A stretch of DNA of 64,000 nucleotides, taken from the NCBI GenBank assembly GCA_036898215.1, contig CM072557.1:11189501-11253500 (forward strand). Reading direction: 5' to 3'. This document shows positions 1 to 9,727 of the stretch, in pieces. This stretch comes from Platycarya strobilacea (lineage: Eukaryota; Streptophyta; Magnoliopsida; Fagales; Juglandaceae). The number at the start of each line of letters is the position of its first letter. Within the stretch, counting starts at the first letter, position 1. The notes under the pieces are model-generated. The model ran no database searches and was not told the DNA's origin. It worked only from the letters and a program-made list of their open reading frames with translations. Both the position numbers and the translations under genes were made by a program.

Positions 1-609
1 ATGGACACCTAAAATGACTGCCAGTACCTTTACATGACGCTTTAGCCACTCGGATTCCATGACTTCTGTCAAACACCCTAAAATATTCAAACTTTCATTA
101 TTGTAGTCCACCATAGATTTGCACTATCATCCTGTACACATAAAGTTTGTTGAAGTGTGTTGGGTGTGCCCTTTGCGACTGCAGGCTTGCAGGCTGCGAT
201 GATGAACGTCATAAAAATGAATTAGCTACATACAGTCAATTTTGCATACTTTTTTCGCATTCTACTGATGTAATTGATCAAAACATTTATTTTATATTAA
301 AAAGTTTTTTGCAGCCAATCACATTGAAATATGCAGGGAGTACGCAAAATTGACTGTATATAAAACTTTTGCATAAGAATCTCGAGGATCTTCCTAACAA
401 CGATTAGTTTTAAGTGGATTGATAGCTCACGGTCTGACAAAGTAAATGGCTTAACATATGTGGACATGACCCTTTGGTGTCTTGTAATTGACCCTTGCAT
501 AGCTCCATTGTTGTAAATCATCTATTAGCGGATTAAAAGGTAAAATTCCGTCGTTATATATACACAGGAATTGATACAATCTCACTTAAATCTCTTCGCA
601 TATTATCAG
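1..609 (+). other. Intron / upstream part of the PHO1;H1-like gene
   Basis: The first exon recognised begins at 610 after a splice acceptor and starts in mid-codon, so at least one upstream exon lies before it. No stretch of 1-609 translates into anything resembling the SPX domain or the region between SPX and EXS. It is therefore read as intron, with the 5' exons beyond the left edge. Short open frames here show no family resemblance. Confidence 0.6.
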
Positions 610-2803
610 GGCTGTTCACTGGATGTTTACTAGCACTTTTTGTCGGATATGTTATCATGGCTCATATCATGGATGTGTACAGACGGCAGCCACAATCAGT
701 TTACATGGAAACAGTCTATCCTGTACTCAGGCGAGTGCCCAAACATAATATTTTTCTCAAAACGCCATCTTTTATTCGTAATCAGATTTGCATTATTTTT
801 TTAAACACGGCTAATAAAACAAACTAATCATTTTTGCAGCATGTTCAGCCTACTGTTTCTACATTTCTTTTTGTATGGATGCAATGTTTTTGCGTGGAGA
901 AAGACTCGTATAAACTACAGCTTCATCTTCGAGCTAAGCCCGACCAAGGAGCTCAAGTACAGAGATGTGTTCTTGATCTGTACAGCCTCATTGACTGTTG
1001 TCATGGGGGTCATGTTTGCTCATTTGTCACTAATAACCAAAGGGTATTCTTATGGCCAAGTCCAAGCTATACCTGGCCTGCTCGTATTGGTAAATTTCTT
1101 ATGATCTCGTCAATACACTTCCTTACAGAGATAACAGACTATTAACTTGAGCTTTTTCTGCATGTCAGATCTTCTTGCTATTACTCGTGTGCCCCTTTAA
1201 TATCTTCTATCGATCAAGCCGTTATCGTTTCCTTTGTGTGATTCGGAACATCATTTTATCCCCTCTCTACAAGGTACTGCAGTACTTTTAGACTCCAGCA
1301 TCATTATATCACAGTGAGATATAAACATTATCTTTCAAAAAGCCATTATTCTAATTCATTCATCTTATGGTCTGCAGGTTGTCATGCTGGACTTCTTCAT
1401 GGCTGATCAACTCTGTAGTCAGGTTGGCTTCAGTATAAATGAAAGCAATAAAAGTCATGCACCTTAAATAATATAATTAGTCATCAGATGCATTATATCC
1501 CACGGATCTATATTGAAATGCCTTTATTTTTCTGAACAGGTTCCAATGCTTAGGAATCTAGAATATGTGGCTTGTTACCATATAACTGCTAGCTTTAAGA
1601 CTGGGGACTATGGATATTGCATGAAGGCCAGGCATTACCGGGATCTTTCTTATGCAGTTTCCTTCCTGCCATATTACTGGAGGGCAATGCAGGTACAGTA
1701 TTGACTCTTCCAGTTTCATTTCCTAAATTAGTTTCTTGATTTTCACAACTTGTATCAGAATATCTAGTAATCTCCTTTTTTCTAAAACAATTATTGCATT
1801 AAACTTGCAGTGTGCTCGGCGGTGGTTTGATGAGGGACAGACAAGCCACCTTGTCAACCTAGGCAAATATGTTTCAGCAATGTTAGCAGCAGGGGCCAAG
1901 GTAGCCCATGAGAAAGAAAGAAGTGTCGGATGGCTGTGTCTTGTTGTAGTCATGTCCAGTGCTGCAACAGTGTACCAGTTGTATTGGGACTTTGTAAAGG
2001 ACTGGGGTTTGCTCCAAATGAATTCCAAGAACCCCTGGCTCAGGAATGAATTAATGCTTCGGCAAAAGATCATTTACTACTTCTCTATGGTATATGCTGT
2101 GGCCCTTTTCTCTCATTGCAAGTTTAGACATGTTTTAGTCACTGCCTATGGGCCATTGGCATGCAATTAGGACCTCCATCTCCTAGATATCAGCACCTAC
2201 CAAGTGATTCTGATTCGGCGATCCACCCGTTAGTTTAGATGATCAAGATCAGACATCACAAGGTGGACAGTGAACATATTTTAAACATATAACAAAGATT
2301 TTACAATTGGAAGTAATATTCTCACAATAGTCTCCTGAAGACAAGATAGAACAGACAATAGAAATTTTGATTACATTCTGGGTTTAGTGCCTTTCATTTT
2401 CAAAGACATATTTGAATGAAACTTTGGTATATGCGACGCAGGGATTAAACATTATTCTCAGGCTTGCTTGGTTGCAAACTGTTGTCCACTCAAATTTTGA
2501 ACATGTTGACTACAGAGTCACTACCCTATTTTTAGCAGCCCTTGAAGTCACTAGGAGAGGGCTGTGGAATTTTTTCAGGTAATATGACCTTCAGATTTTC
2601 ATTAATCAGTATTTAATCACTACGGCCTTTTGTGCACAGTGACACTAAAATTGAAATTACAAAAATCAAGTCATTTTCAGTGCTCTAATGAACAATTGTT
2701 CAAATGGTCCAGGTTGGAGAATGAGCATCTAAATAATGCAGGCAAGTTTAGAGCAGTCAAGACAATACCCCTTCCTTTTCATGAAGTGGATGAGCAAGAT
2801 TGA
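610..2803 (+). CDS. PHO1;H1: PHO1;H1-like phosphate transporter, C-terminal EXS part (8 exons, 5' partial)
   Basis: The family is PHO1/XPR1: membrane proteins with an N-terminal SPX domain that senses inositol pyrophosphate and a C-terminal EXS domain needed for phosphate export into the root xylem. Only the EXS half is in the window. Exons joining in frame are 610-730, 840-1089, 1169-1273, 1378-1422, 1540-1692, 1811-2089, 2442-2578 and 2713-2803 (TGA). Diagnostic stretches are YMETVYPVL, WRKTRINYSFIFE, PFNIFYRSSRYRF, MADQLCSQVPMLRNLEY, ARRWFDEGQTSHLVNLGKY, YWDFVKDWGLL, SKNPWLRNEL, LRLAWLQTV and LENEHLNNAGKFRAVKT, ending PLPFHEVDEQD. Several hydrophobic segments fit the transmembrane EXS region. 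Wording such as DFFMADQLCSQVPMLRNLEY is closer to the Arabidopsis PHO1;H1 branch than to PHO1 itself (from memory of the family). No frameshift or stop interrupts the eight exons, so the gene looks intact here. Confidence 0.93.
731..839 (+). other. GC-AG intron in the PHO1;H1-like gene
   Basis: The exon ends CTCAG and the intron starts GCGAGT, not GT. Joining AG at 729-730 to C at 840 restores YPVL-S-MFSL, the residues expected at this point of the family. The acceptor TTTTTGCAG is normal. GC donors are a known minor class in plants; no GT nearby gives the correct frame. Confidence 0.85.
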
Positions 2804-4622
2804 TGCCCGTCGGCAACATTTCCTTATGGAATTCGATTCGGGGTCATAGATGCTTTTCTGCAAAAACAAAAAAAAAAAAAAAAGGGAAAAAAAAAACATG
2901 AGAGAAGAACCTTGTTATCCTCACTCAAGTTGATGGAAAAAGACATCAGCTTTCTTCATATCATTGGATTAGGGGAACAAGGTTCATACTTGTATACAAA
3001 ATTCTTATCCAACAATGAAGATGAAATTAATGCAAAAGCCCAGCACATAAATACATACATGTATATGTTTCTATGCTGCTGACTCTATGCATGATTGAAA
3101 CGGCATTGTTTTGTGAAGATAAATTTGGCAACCTGATAATAGATTTTCGGAAATAATTTGCAACAAAAAAACCACATTATTAGGGATAATGCAGTATGCT
3201 GAACTAAGATCAGTACTGCAAAAAAAAAAAAATCAGATATGTCCCTATTGATAGATTAAATAAAAAAAATAGAAAGAAAAGATAATTGCTGTCTTCAATG
3301 ATGCAGAAATCTTCACTGCAAATAACCATAGAAACATTAGAAAAAATAAAAGCAAAACATTACGATAATGGAACTTCCTTTGAGTTTAACTATTAAGTTT
3401 TCAATTTGGAAGTGTTTGGTTTGAATTCATCAATAATCATCATTCTAGGTTTCATGTCTTCTCTAACACAAAATACAGAAAGTAATCGATCTTCAACTAA
3501 GAGAAATGTAAGCTTTTGATAACGTTCTGCCATTCTGAAAATAGGAATATCCTCAAAATAAATAGACAGAAGTAATCAGTCATCAGCCAAAAAGAGTAAA
3601 GGGGGGGACAAGAAAAGGAAAAAGATAAGAGAAAGATCAAAACTACTTGATCAAATAGTCAGTCTCGTCGATGCACACATGCGATTCACAACAAAGCTCC
3701 CTGCATTTTTGCCAACCTGCTTTTTTCTATTTTTTAATGGCTGAGCCTAAATACACTTCGTACCCTTTTTCGAATTTACATTATCAGTGTTGGGTAATTT
3801 ACCTTTTCAATTAAAATAGTACAAATAATTGCAAAATCTTAATATTCAAGTATTAATAAAAGTTTAAATTAGAACATGTTTAGAGTTATATTTTAAGATT
3901 TAAAAAATATTTTAAAAAATATATATTTTATAATTTCATAAAAAGTACTTTAATTAATTAAAAAAATTAATTTTAAATTTTTCAAAAAATATTAAATTGA
4001 AACTTTTATTAAAAAGTTCTTGTAGATAACTATATATTTTTAAAAAATTACTATAACTAATTTTAAAAGCGTTTTAAATATATAAATCTCAAATAATAAA
4101 TGATTTTTTGATAATAAAATTTATTACATTAATTTTTAAATTATAAGTCTTAACCTAAAAATAATATCTTTTTACCGTAATTCCAATTAGGCAACTAGTA
4201 AATTACCAAGTTATGATAACCGTAGATGTCAATTACCAGTTTTAATAATTTAAGGTATAAATGGGAAAAATGATGATGACTTGAAATTGTAGAAAATAAT
4301 TTTCCTTTGTATAAAAAATAATCACTACATATTTCCTAATCATCTCATCTTTTACAACTTAAAATATATATATATATATATAATATTATTAATAATTATT
4401 TCTTTAATTATTAAGTAAAATAAAAATATTAAAAAACTAAAAATATTAAAAAAATAATAATTAGATAATAAGAGATAATCTATCATTATTAAGAAGGGTA
4501 AGAAATCTGACCCAAACTGAATGGATTGGACCCACTACTTTCAATCAAATCGGATTGGATCAAATATAATAATTTTAAAAAATTAAATATATTAATATTA
4601 ATATATAATATTAATATATTAA
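2804..4622. other. 3' flank and AT-rich intergenic DNA, no gene seen
   Basis: This runs from the PHO1;H1-like stop codon to the copia element. It holds the likely 3' UTR, an A-rich run near 2866-2895, a purine-rich patch near 3600-3640, very AT-rich DNA from about 3830, and a TA microsatellite at about 4364-4382. No open frame resembles a known protein. Confidence 0.6.
4364..4382. repeat. (TA)n microsatellite
   Basis: An uninterrupted run of alternating A and T inside AT-rich intergenic DNA. Confidence 0.8.
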
Positions 4623-4864
4623 TGTTATGAATTATTGGGAACGGCCCCCTCCCTCCTTAATTATTTTTGTAAATAATCTCATTATCATTATTTTAAGTTT
4701 TGTACAATAACTTGTATAGTAATTTCAACGCTTATAAATATAAGTTTCATTCGTTCTGAAATTCATAAGAAAAGTTTATAAAATGAAGAAAATTTCAGTT
4801 CTTAAGAGTTTCTTTTATATTTCTCTTGCAATGATAGTAGTTTCCTTTTTAGTTTTATAATACA
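4623..4864 (+). repeat. 5' LTR of copia element
   Basis: About 242 bp, alignable along its length to 9331-9568. It contains a TATAAATA word about 110 bp in, as expected for an LTR promoter. Confidence 0.9.
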
Positions 4865-4880
4865 TCATCAGCACGAGGTT
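4865..4880 (+). promoter_or_regulatory. Putative primer binding site
   Basis: The sequence right after the 5' LTR contains ATCAGCACGAGG. This resembles the (TT)ATCAGCACG primer site commonly seen in Ale/Retrofit copia elements and attributed to a cleaved initiator methionine tRNA. Confidence 0.5.
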
Positions 4881-5059
4881 CTACTGATACTGAAACTAGT
4901 GGTATTCTACTTCAAGTATGTTTTTCAATATATTATTTGCAGTCCTCGAGATAAATATTAAAGATAATATTACTTGAAAATTTCTATTTTTACTCTCATG
5001 ATTATGTGAATATATTTCTTAAATTCACAAATTTATTTTTGTGATTTATATATATAATG

Positions 5060-5860
5060 TCAAATATTGAGATTTATTACTATTGATATTTCTGGAAAAA
5101 GTTATTTATCCAAAATCCTTGATGAGATCTATTTGGATATGATAAAATTAGAAAATACAATTAAAGAAGAAAATTATGTGTCCCTGCAGGACCGTGCTGT
5201 GTATCTCACGGTGAAAAATCTTCTTATTTTGTGAAATGATTCAATGGAGATATATGAGTACCAGAAGATATAATCCTCCTAAAAGTTTATTATGACTTAT
5301 TGCATCTGAAGTTGTAAGATTTTAAGAGTGGTATTGAATATTTTGCACTCTTTAAAATCAACTCAATATTAAAATTATGTAGTAAAAATATCACTGATAA
5401 TGATATGTTAAAGAAAATATATACTATTTTTCATATCTCGAATATGCTCCTGCAGTAGCTGTATCGAGAGTGAAAGTTCAACAAATATTCTAAATTTTTA
5501 TTTTGTCTTCCAGTTATTGAGCTAAATAATAAGTTTTTATTAATAGATTATCAGTTACGTCTTATTAATGATATTGGATTTACACAATTTCTAGAAGTGA
5601 ACAGTGCATCCTTTTAAAAGAATCAAGGGTATAGATATGGTAGAAAATTTATAGAAGTGTTAGTCCCAAAAGCGATAATACTAAAGATGATAATAATATA
5701 TCGTATCACTAGAAGTGATCCAACTCGGAAAAGGGTAAAAACCCTCAGAATAATTTTTCATAGAAAAATGAAGATATTTGTCATAGATGTGATATGATTG
5801 AACATTGGTCACGTATCTGTTGTATGACCAAACGCTTGATTCACTTATACTAAGCTTTTA
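5060..5860 (+). pseudogene. copia gag remnant with CCHC zinc knuckle
   Basis: Translating across stops gives gag-like stretches and, near 5775-5820, ICHRCDMIEHWSRICC, a C-X2-C-X4-H-X4-C zinc knuckle as in retroviral-type nucleocapsids. The knuckle residues survive although the frame is broken upstream and downstream. Confidence 0.75.
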
Positions 5861-6289
5861 TATATAACCTTATTAATATTTTATCATATTTTGAAATAAT
5901 GAAATATCGGTGCCTGAAACACGACAAGAAATTACTTTGGATAATAAAGCCTTATTTAAATTTGATCCTCTTACAAATTAATGTGAACCAGAAATTCAGA
6001 GGATTACTTATTTGCAAAGTGTTGCAAATCAATTACTGGATGTGTTTATTGATACTAAATATGTCATAAAATCATATATAACTGTTATTAATGTTTAAGT
6101 AAGAATTGAAATCCCTGAAGGACAAGTTGTTAAAATAGCAAAAGATGAGTCTAAGATACTTCTGAAGCGTTGAAGATCTATTGGTGCAAAAGAGAAAAGA
6201 AATCGGTGCTCTTGAAGAGACTGTACTTTCTGTATAAAATATAATCATCTTGAAAAGGAAACCTCCTGAAGAAGTAACTTCTGAAGAAT

Positions 6290-7130
6290 ACAAACCTCCT
6301 GAAGAGTTGTTTCATGAAATGTTTTTCCTTGGAGAGGAAAAATGAGATCTCAATACATTTCATGAGTATTGAAAAAATTATGGATAGAAATAAAATTATT
6401 GTCAATAACATATTTTCATATAAGATGACACTTGATATTACCAGAAATAATGAAGAAAGTGAGTTTAAAATGGTTGAAGAATATCGACGTAGAAATGATT
6501 GGCCAAAAATGAAAAATAGCTATTGAAACTGAATTAAACTCGCTAGCAAAGTGAGAGACATTTGGACCTATTGTCCAAACAGCAAAGGGCGTAATGCTTA
6601 TGAGATATAAGTGAGTATTTATATGAAAGCGTAATGAAAAATGAAATTGTGCGATAAAATTTATTGCACAAAATTTCTTGAAAAAAATTCGAGATTAGTT
6701 ATGAAGAAACATATTTCCTTGTTATAAATGCAATCACATTTATATTTTTAATCGGTTTAATATTACAAAACAATTAGATATGCAGTTGATAAATGTGGTC
6801 ACTGCATATTTATAAGGATTATTAGATCATTACATATATAAAGATATACAATACTTGACGCATCTAATCCAAATACATTTAGGAGTATGTACTTTATATA
6901 ATTTCAAAAATCTTTATATGGGTTAAAGTAATCCAGACGCATGTGGTATAATCGAATCAATGAGTATCTATTGAAAGAAGGATTTGAAACTAATCCTATA
7001 TGCTCATGTGTTTTATCAGAACCCGGATTTGTCATTATTGCAGTTTACGTTGATGATTTATTTTATTAAAATTCCTGAAGAGATCATAATGGCTGCTATA
7101 AATTCAAAAAATGTATTTGAAAATGAAATA
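6290..7130 (+). pseudogene. copia integrase-RT linker and reverse transcriptase remnant
   Basis: The segment at 6314-6526 contains YRRRNDWPKMK, matching the conserved stretch upstream of copia RT. Further on come SYEETYFLVINAITF, TAYLYGLLDHYIY, SLYGLK and YNRINEYLLKEGFETNP. The catalytic-site box YVDD is at about 7047-7060. Many stops and frameshifts make it non-functional. The reading is lost at about 7130, where the foreign insert begins. Confidence 0.88.
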
Positions 7131-7139
7131 TCTTATTAT

Positions 7140-8800
7140 TCAAATGATAGATGAGTTACAAAAATTTGAGACTTCTAACCTCATCTCTCAAATGCATTTG
7201 CTATTCATAAAGTGACATGCCATCCTTATCTAAATGATTAGGCAGTTGAGATGAAGAGGCAAGTAAGGATTTTAAATCCTTATTCTCTTACTTTAAGTTT
7301 GTAATTTTTCTGTCAAACTCTTGAATGAGTCGTTAAAGTACAAAACATTCTCGTTAAGCTCCTCAGTTTCACGATTTTTGGATTGTATCTGGTTAGAAAA
7401 TTCAGCAATAGAGAAAAAGTATTGAGTGCCGAGAGTTACCAGCTCATAAACAGTTTTATGATCTGACCTATTAACCATATCATTCGTTTGCTGCAACATG
7501 ACACCTGTGAAAGATGCAGGAATAACTTGTAACTGAGGTGAATGATACCTCATAGATTAATCGTGAGAAATATTGAAAGGAAATTTATGAGCCATTGAAA
7601 ATTTGTAAAATAAGAATACAAATACAGATGAATTATAGATATGAGAAGAAAATTTGATACGTACTAAATGAAACTAAAAATGGTTCTTATAGAAATGAAA
7701 ATAAGAACAAAACAAACCATCATATTTTTAAATCTCACTTAATCAAGATTACAAGATATGCTGGATGCATAATTTCAAAAGTCAGTGAGATTAATTGCAG
7801 CTATCCCGATTTTATTGTAAACACTGAACTTCTGTCGTTAGCTGCTGTTGTTGACTTTATATTTAAGCTCTCTCTTGTTCCAGTTCTTCTATTCGTGTTT
7901 TCAGGTCACGAAAATACCAGTTTACAAATTTCTTCAACTCCTTATTTTCTTGTCTTAAATTTTTATTTTTTTCTATCTTTAGTTGCAAGCGTTTGATGCA
8001 ACTCAGATATTTGATTTTTAAGATGATCAACCTCACTCATTCTCGCCAGTAGCCTCTGAGACATGGTTGTAACAGAGGTAGCATATTGAGTACTGAGGGT
8101 TCTTAATGCTACAACAATTTCAGGATCAGTTTTACTAGAAAGATATATCTCTGTTTCTATCATGATGTTTACAACTTCAGGAGAAAATATGAGTAGTTGA
8201 AGTATAGAAAGTTCATGGTTCAAATCAGAAACATTAGAATTTCTATCAAACATAATATCGTTCTGGATGAACAACAATTGAATCTATGAAGAATGTGAGA
8301 TCTTTTTGCTAGAGTAAACCAATGGTAAAATTGGTTATATTTAAACAGCAATCTGAAACCTTTAAATATCTTCAATATCTCATTTATCAACAACGTCAAA
8401 CGGATTTGATTTTTCGTCGAATCGATATATAGATGGTTTCTAATATCATTTCTGCCGTACATGAACAAGTTCTCCCTAATAACGCTGAATGATGGGGAGA
8501 AAATTTTAGATGAGAATATTATCATGTTTTTTCTAATGCATTATTTAGATGAAAATTATATTTGAATTCTTAACCATGTTATATATGCTAAAACTATGTT
8601 TGTTTATTATTTGAAAAACTGACGCATATTCTCAGGGAGAGTTTAAGTATTACTGCTGGTCTCAGATTTTTATTAAGTTTATCAAGCACCTTATATGTGG
8701 GGTTCTCTCTATTTTGTCCAACGCATTTTAAATCTATAAGGTCTTGAAGTGCCAAATCGGACAATATCGGATAGGGATATAGAGTTGCCTGTATATGCCA
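7140..8800 (-). other. Foreign reverse-strand insert with duplicated coiled-coil-like coding unit
   Basis: I do not recognise this sequence. It interrupts the copia RT/RNase H and reads best on the minus strand. Two coding stretches, 7293-7553 and 7963-8277, look like copies of one unit: both carry a TL(G/S)TQY box followed by a charged heptad-like segment (FSNQIQSKNRETEELNENV versus MSQRLLARMSEVDHLKNQI). After 7963 a one-base frameshift leads into KNLRQENKELKKFVNWYF and RDLKTRIEELEQER (about 7868-7965), again coiled-coil-like; unit A has a diverged counterpart. Another open stretch, 8594-8809, is unrelated to known families as far as I can tell. It could be a captured gene fragment or a coding region of another element. 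Its exact borders are uncertain. Confidence 0.5.
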
Positions 8801-8801
8801 C

Positions 8802-9130
8802 ATCTTCAAATCACTCAGAAATTATTACAATTCATAAAACAAGTCAAGAGTGTATTTAGCTAAGATAAGTGATTCAATATATCCAAGAAAAGTGTGGTCT
8901 CCCCATGATCAATAATAGCCCAACAATTTTATATGAAGATAATACTGTTTATATTAAAAGAGGATAAATCAAAGATACGATCAATTGACAATCTGACAGA
9001 TTTATTCACAACGGCATTACCAACTGCGACATTCAAGAAGATTGTGCACAACATTGGAATGTAAAAACTCAAAAATCTATCGCCATACACTTTTCAAGAG
9101 TAGTAAATATCCTGAAAACTTGTGCTGATT
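8802..9130 (+). pseudogene. copia RNase H C-terminal remnant
   Basis: The forward strand resumes copia coding with SSNHSEIITIHKTSQECI, YIQEKCGLP, SPTILYEDN and LTDLFTTALPTATFKKIVHNIG. These are hallmark strings of the end of copia RNase H. The frame has shifts and stops. Confidence 0.85.
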
Positions 9131-9330
9131 GTACTATTTTTCCTTCGCTGAGATTTTATCCCACTGGATTTTCCTTTCTAAGGTTTTAATGAGACAATCT
9201 TAAAGTATTTGGCGGTACATAAGAATACTATACTCTTTTTCCTTCGCCATTGATTTTTCTTTCTACTGGATTTTTCCTTGACAAAGTTTTAACGAGACAG
9301 ATTCTTTATAGATGATCATTCAAGGGGGAG

Positions 9331-9568
9331 TGTTATAAATTATTGAGGACGACTCCCACCTCTCTTAATTATTTTTGTAAATAAACTCACCACCATTATT
9401 TTAAGTCTTACATAGTAATTTGCATAATAATTTCAACGCCTATAAATATAAGTTTCATTCGTTTTGAAATTCATAATATAAGTTTATAGAACAAAAAAGT
9501 TCAGTTGTTAAGAATTTCTTTTATATTTCTCTTACCATAATAGTAATTTTATTTTTAATTTTATAACA
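9331..9568 (+). repeat. 3' LTR of copia element
   Basis: About 238 bp matching 4623-4864 with scattered substitutions and small indels. It starts right after a polypurine tract and is followed by the target duplication ATTAA. It ends 159 bp before the ATG of the zinc finger gene, so it may form part of that gene's promoter. Confidence 0.9.
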
Positions 9569-9575
9569 ATTAACA

Positions 9576-9650
9576 TATTATTAAAAGAGTTTTTTTTTTA
9601 ATTTGTATTAAAAGAGTTTTTTTTTTATTTGTATTAAAAGAGTTAAAATT
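9576..9650. repeat. Short tandem repeat, TATTAAAAGAGT(T)n units
   Basis: Three imperfect copies of about 26 bp, each with ATTAAAAGAG followed (in two) by a T run, lie between the LTR and the zinc finger gene, within its probable promoter. Confidence 0.7.
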
Positions 9651-9727
9651 ATTATTATATAATAAGCTTAAAACTGGTTATTAAAAGACCAAAATTGACT
9701 CCAACAGCTACAAAATCAAGACCATCA

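Larger units (their letters stand above)
4623..9568 (+). mobile_element. Ty1-copia LTR retrotransposon (decayed), TSD ATTAA
   Basis: Two similar terminal repeats, 4623-4864 and 9331-9568, start TGTTAT and end in CA. The 5-bp direct repeat ATTAA flanks the element at 4618-4622 and 9569-9573. Between them, in copia order, are gag remnants with a zinc knuckle, an integrase-RT linker, reverse transcriptase and the end of RNase H, all broken by many stops. The purine tract AAGGGGGAG lies just before the 3' LTR. Wording of the RT resembles the Ale/Retrofit-type copia lineage. About 1.66 kb at 7140-8800 is foreign, reads on the other strand, and replaces the end of RT and the start of RNase H. Confidence 0.93.

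Noticed and set aside
834..1145. Forward frame MQHVQPTVSTFLF
   Set aside because: Wrong frame over PHO1;H1-like exon 840-1089.
1723..2073. Reverse frame of 116 codons
   Set aside because: Antisense of the PHO1;H1-like exon 1811-2089.
6072..6411. Reverse frames MYSSEVTSSGG and MLLTIILFLS
   Set aside because: Antisense of the copia linker and RT region.
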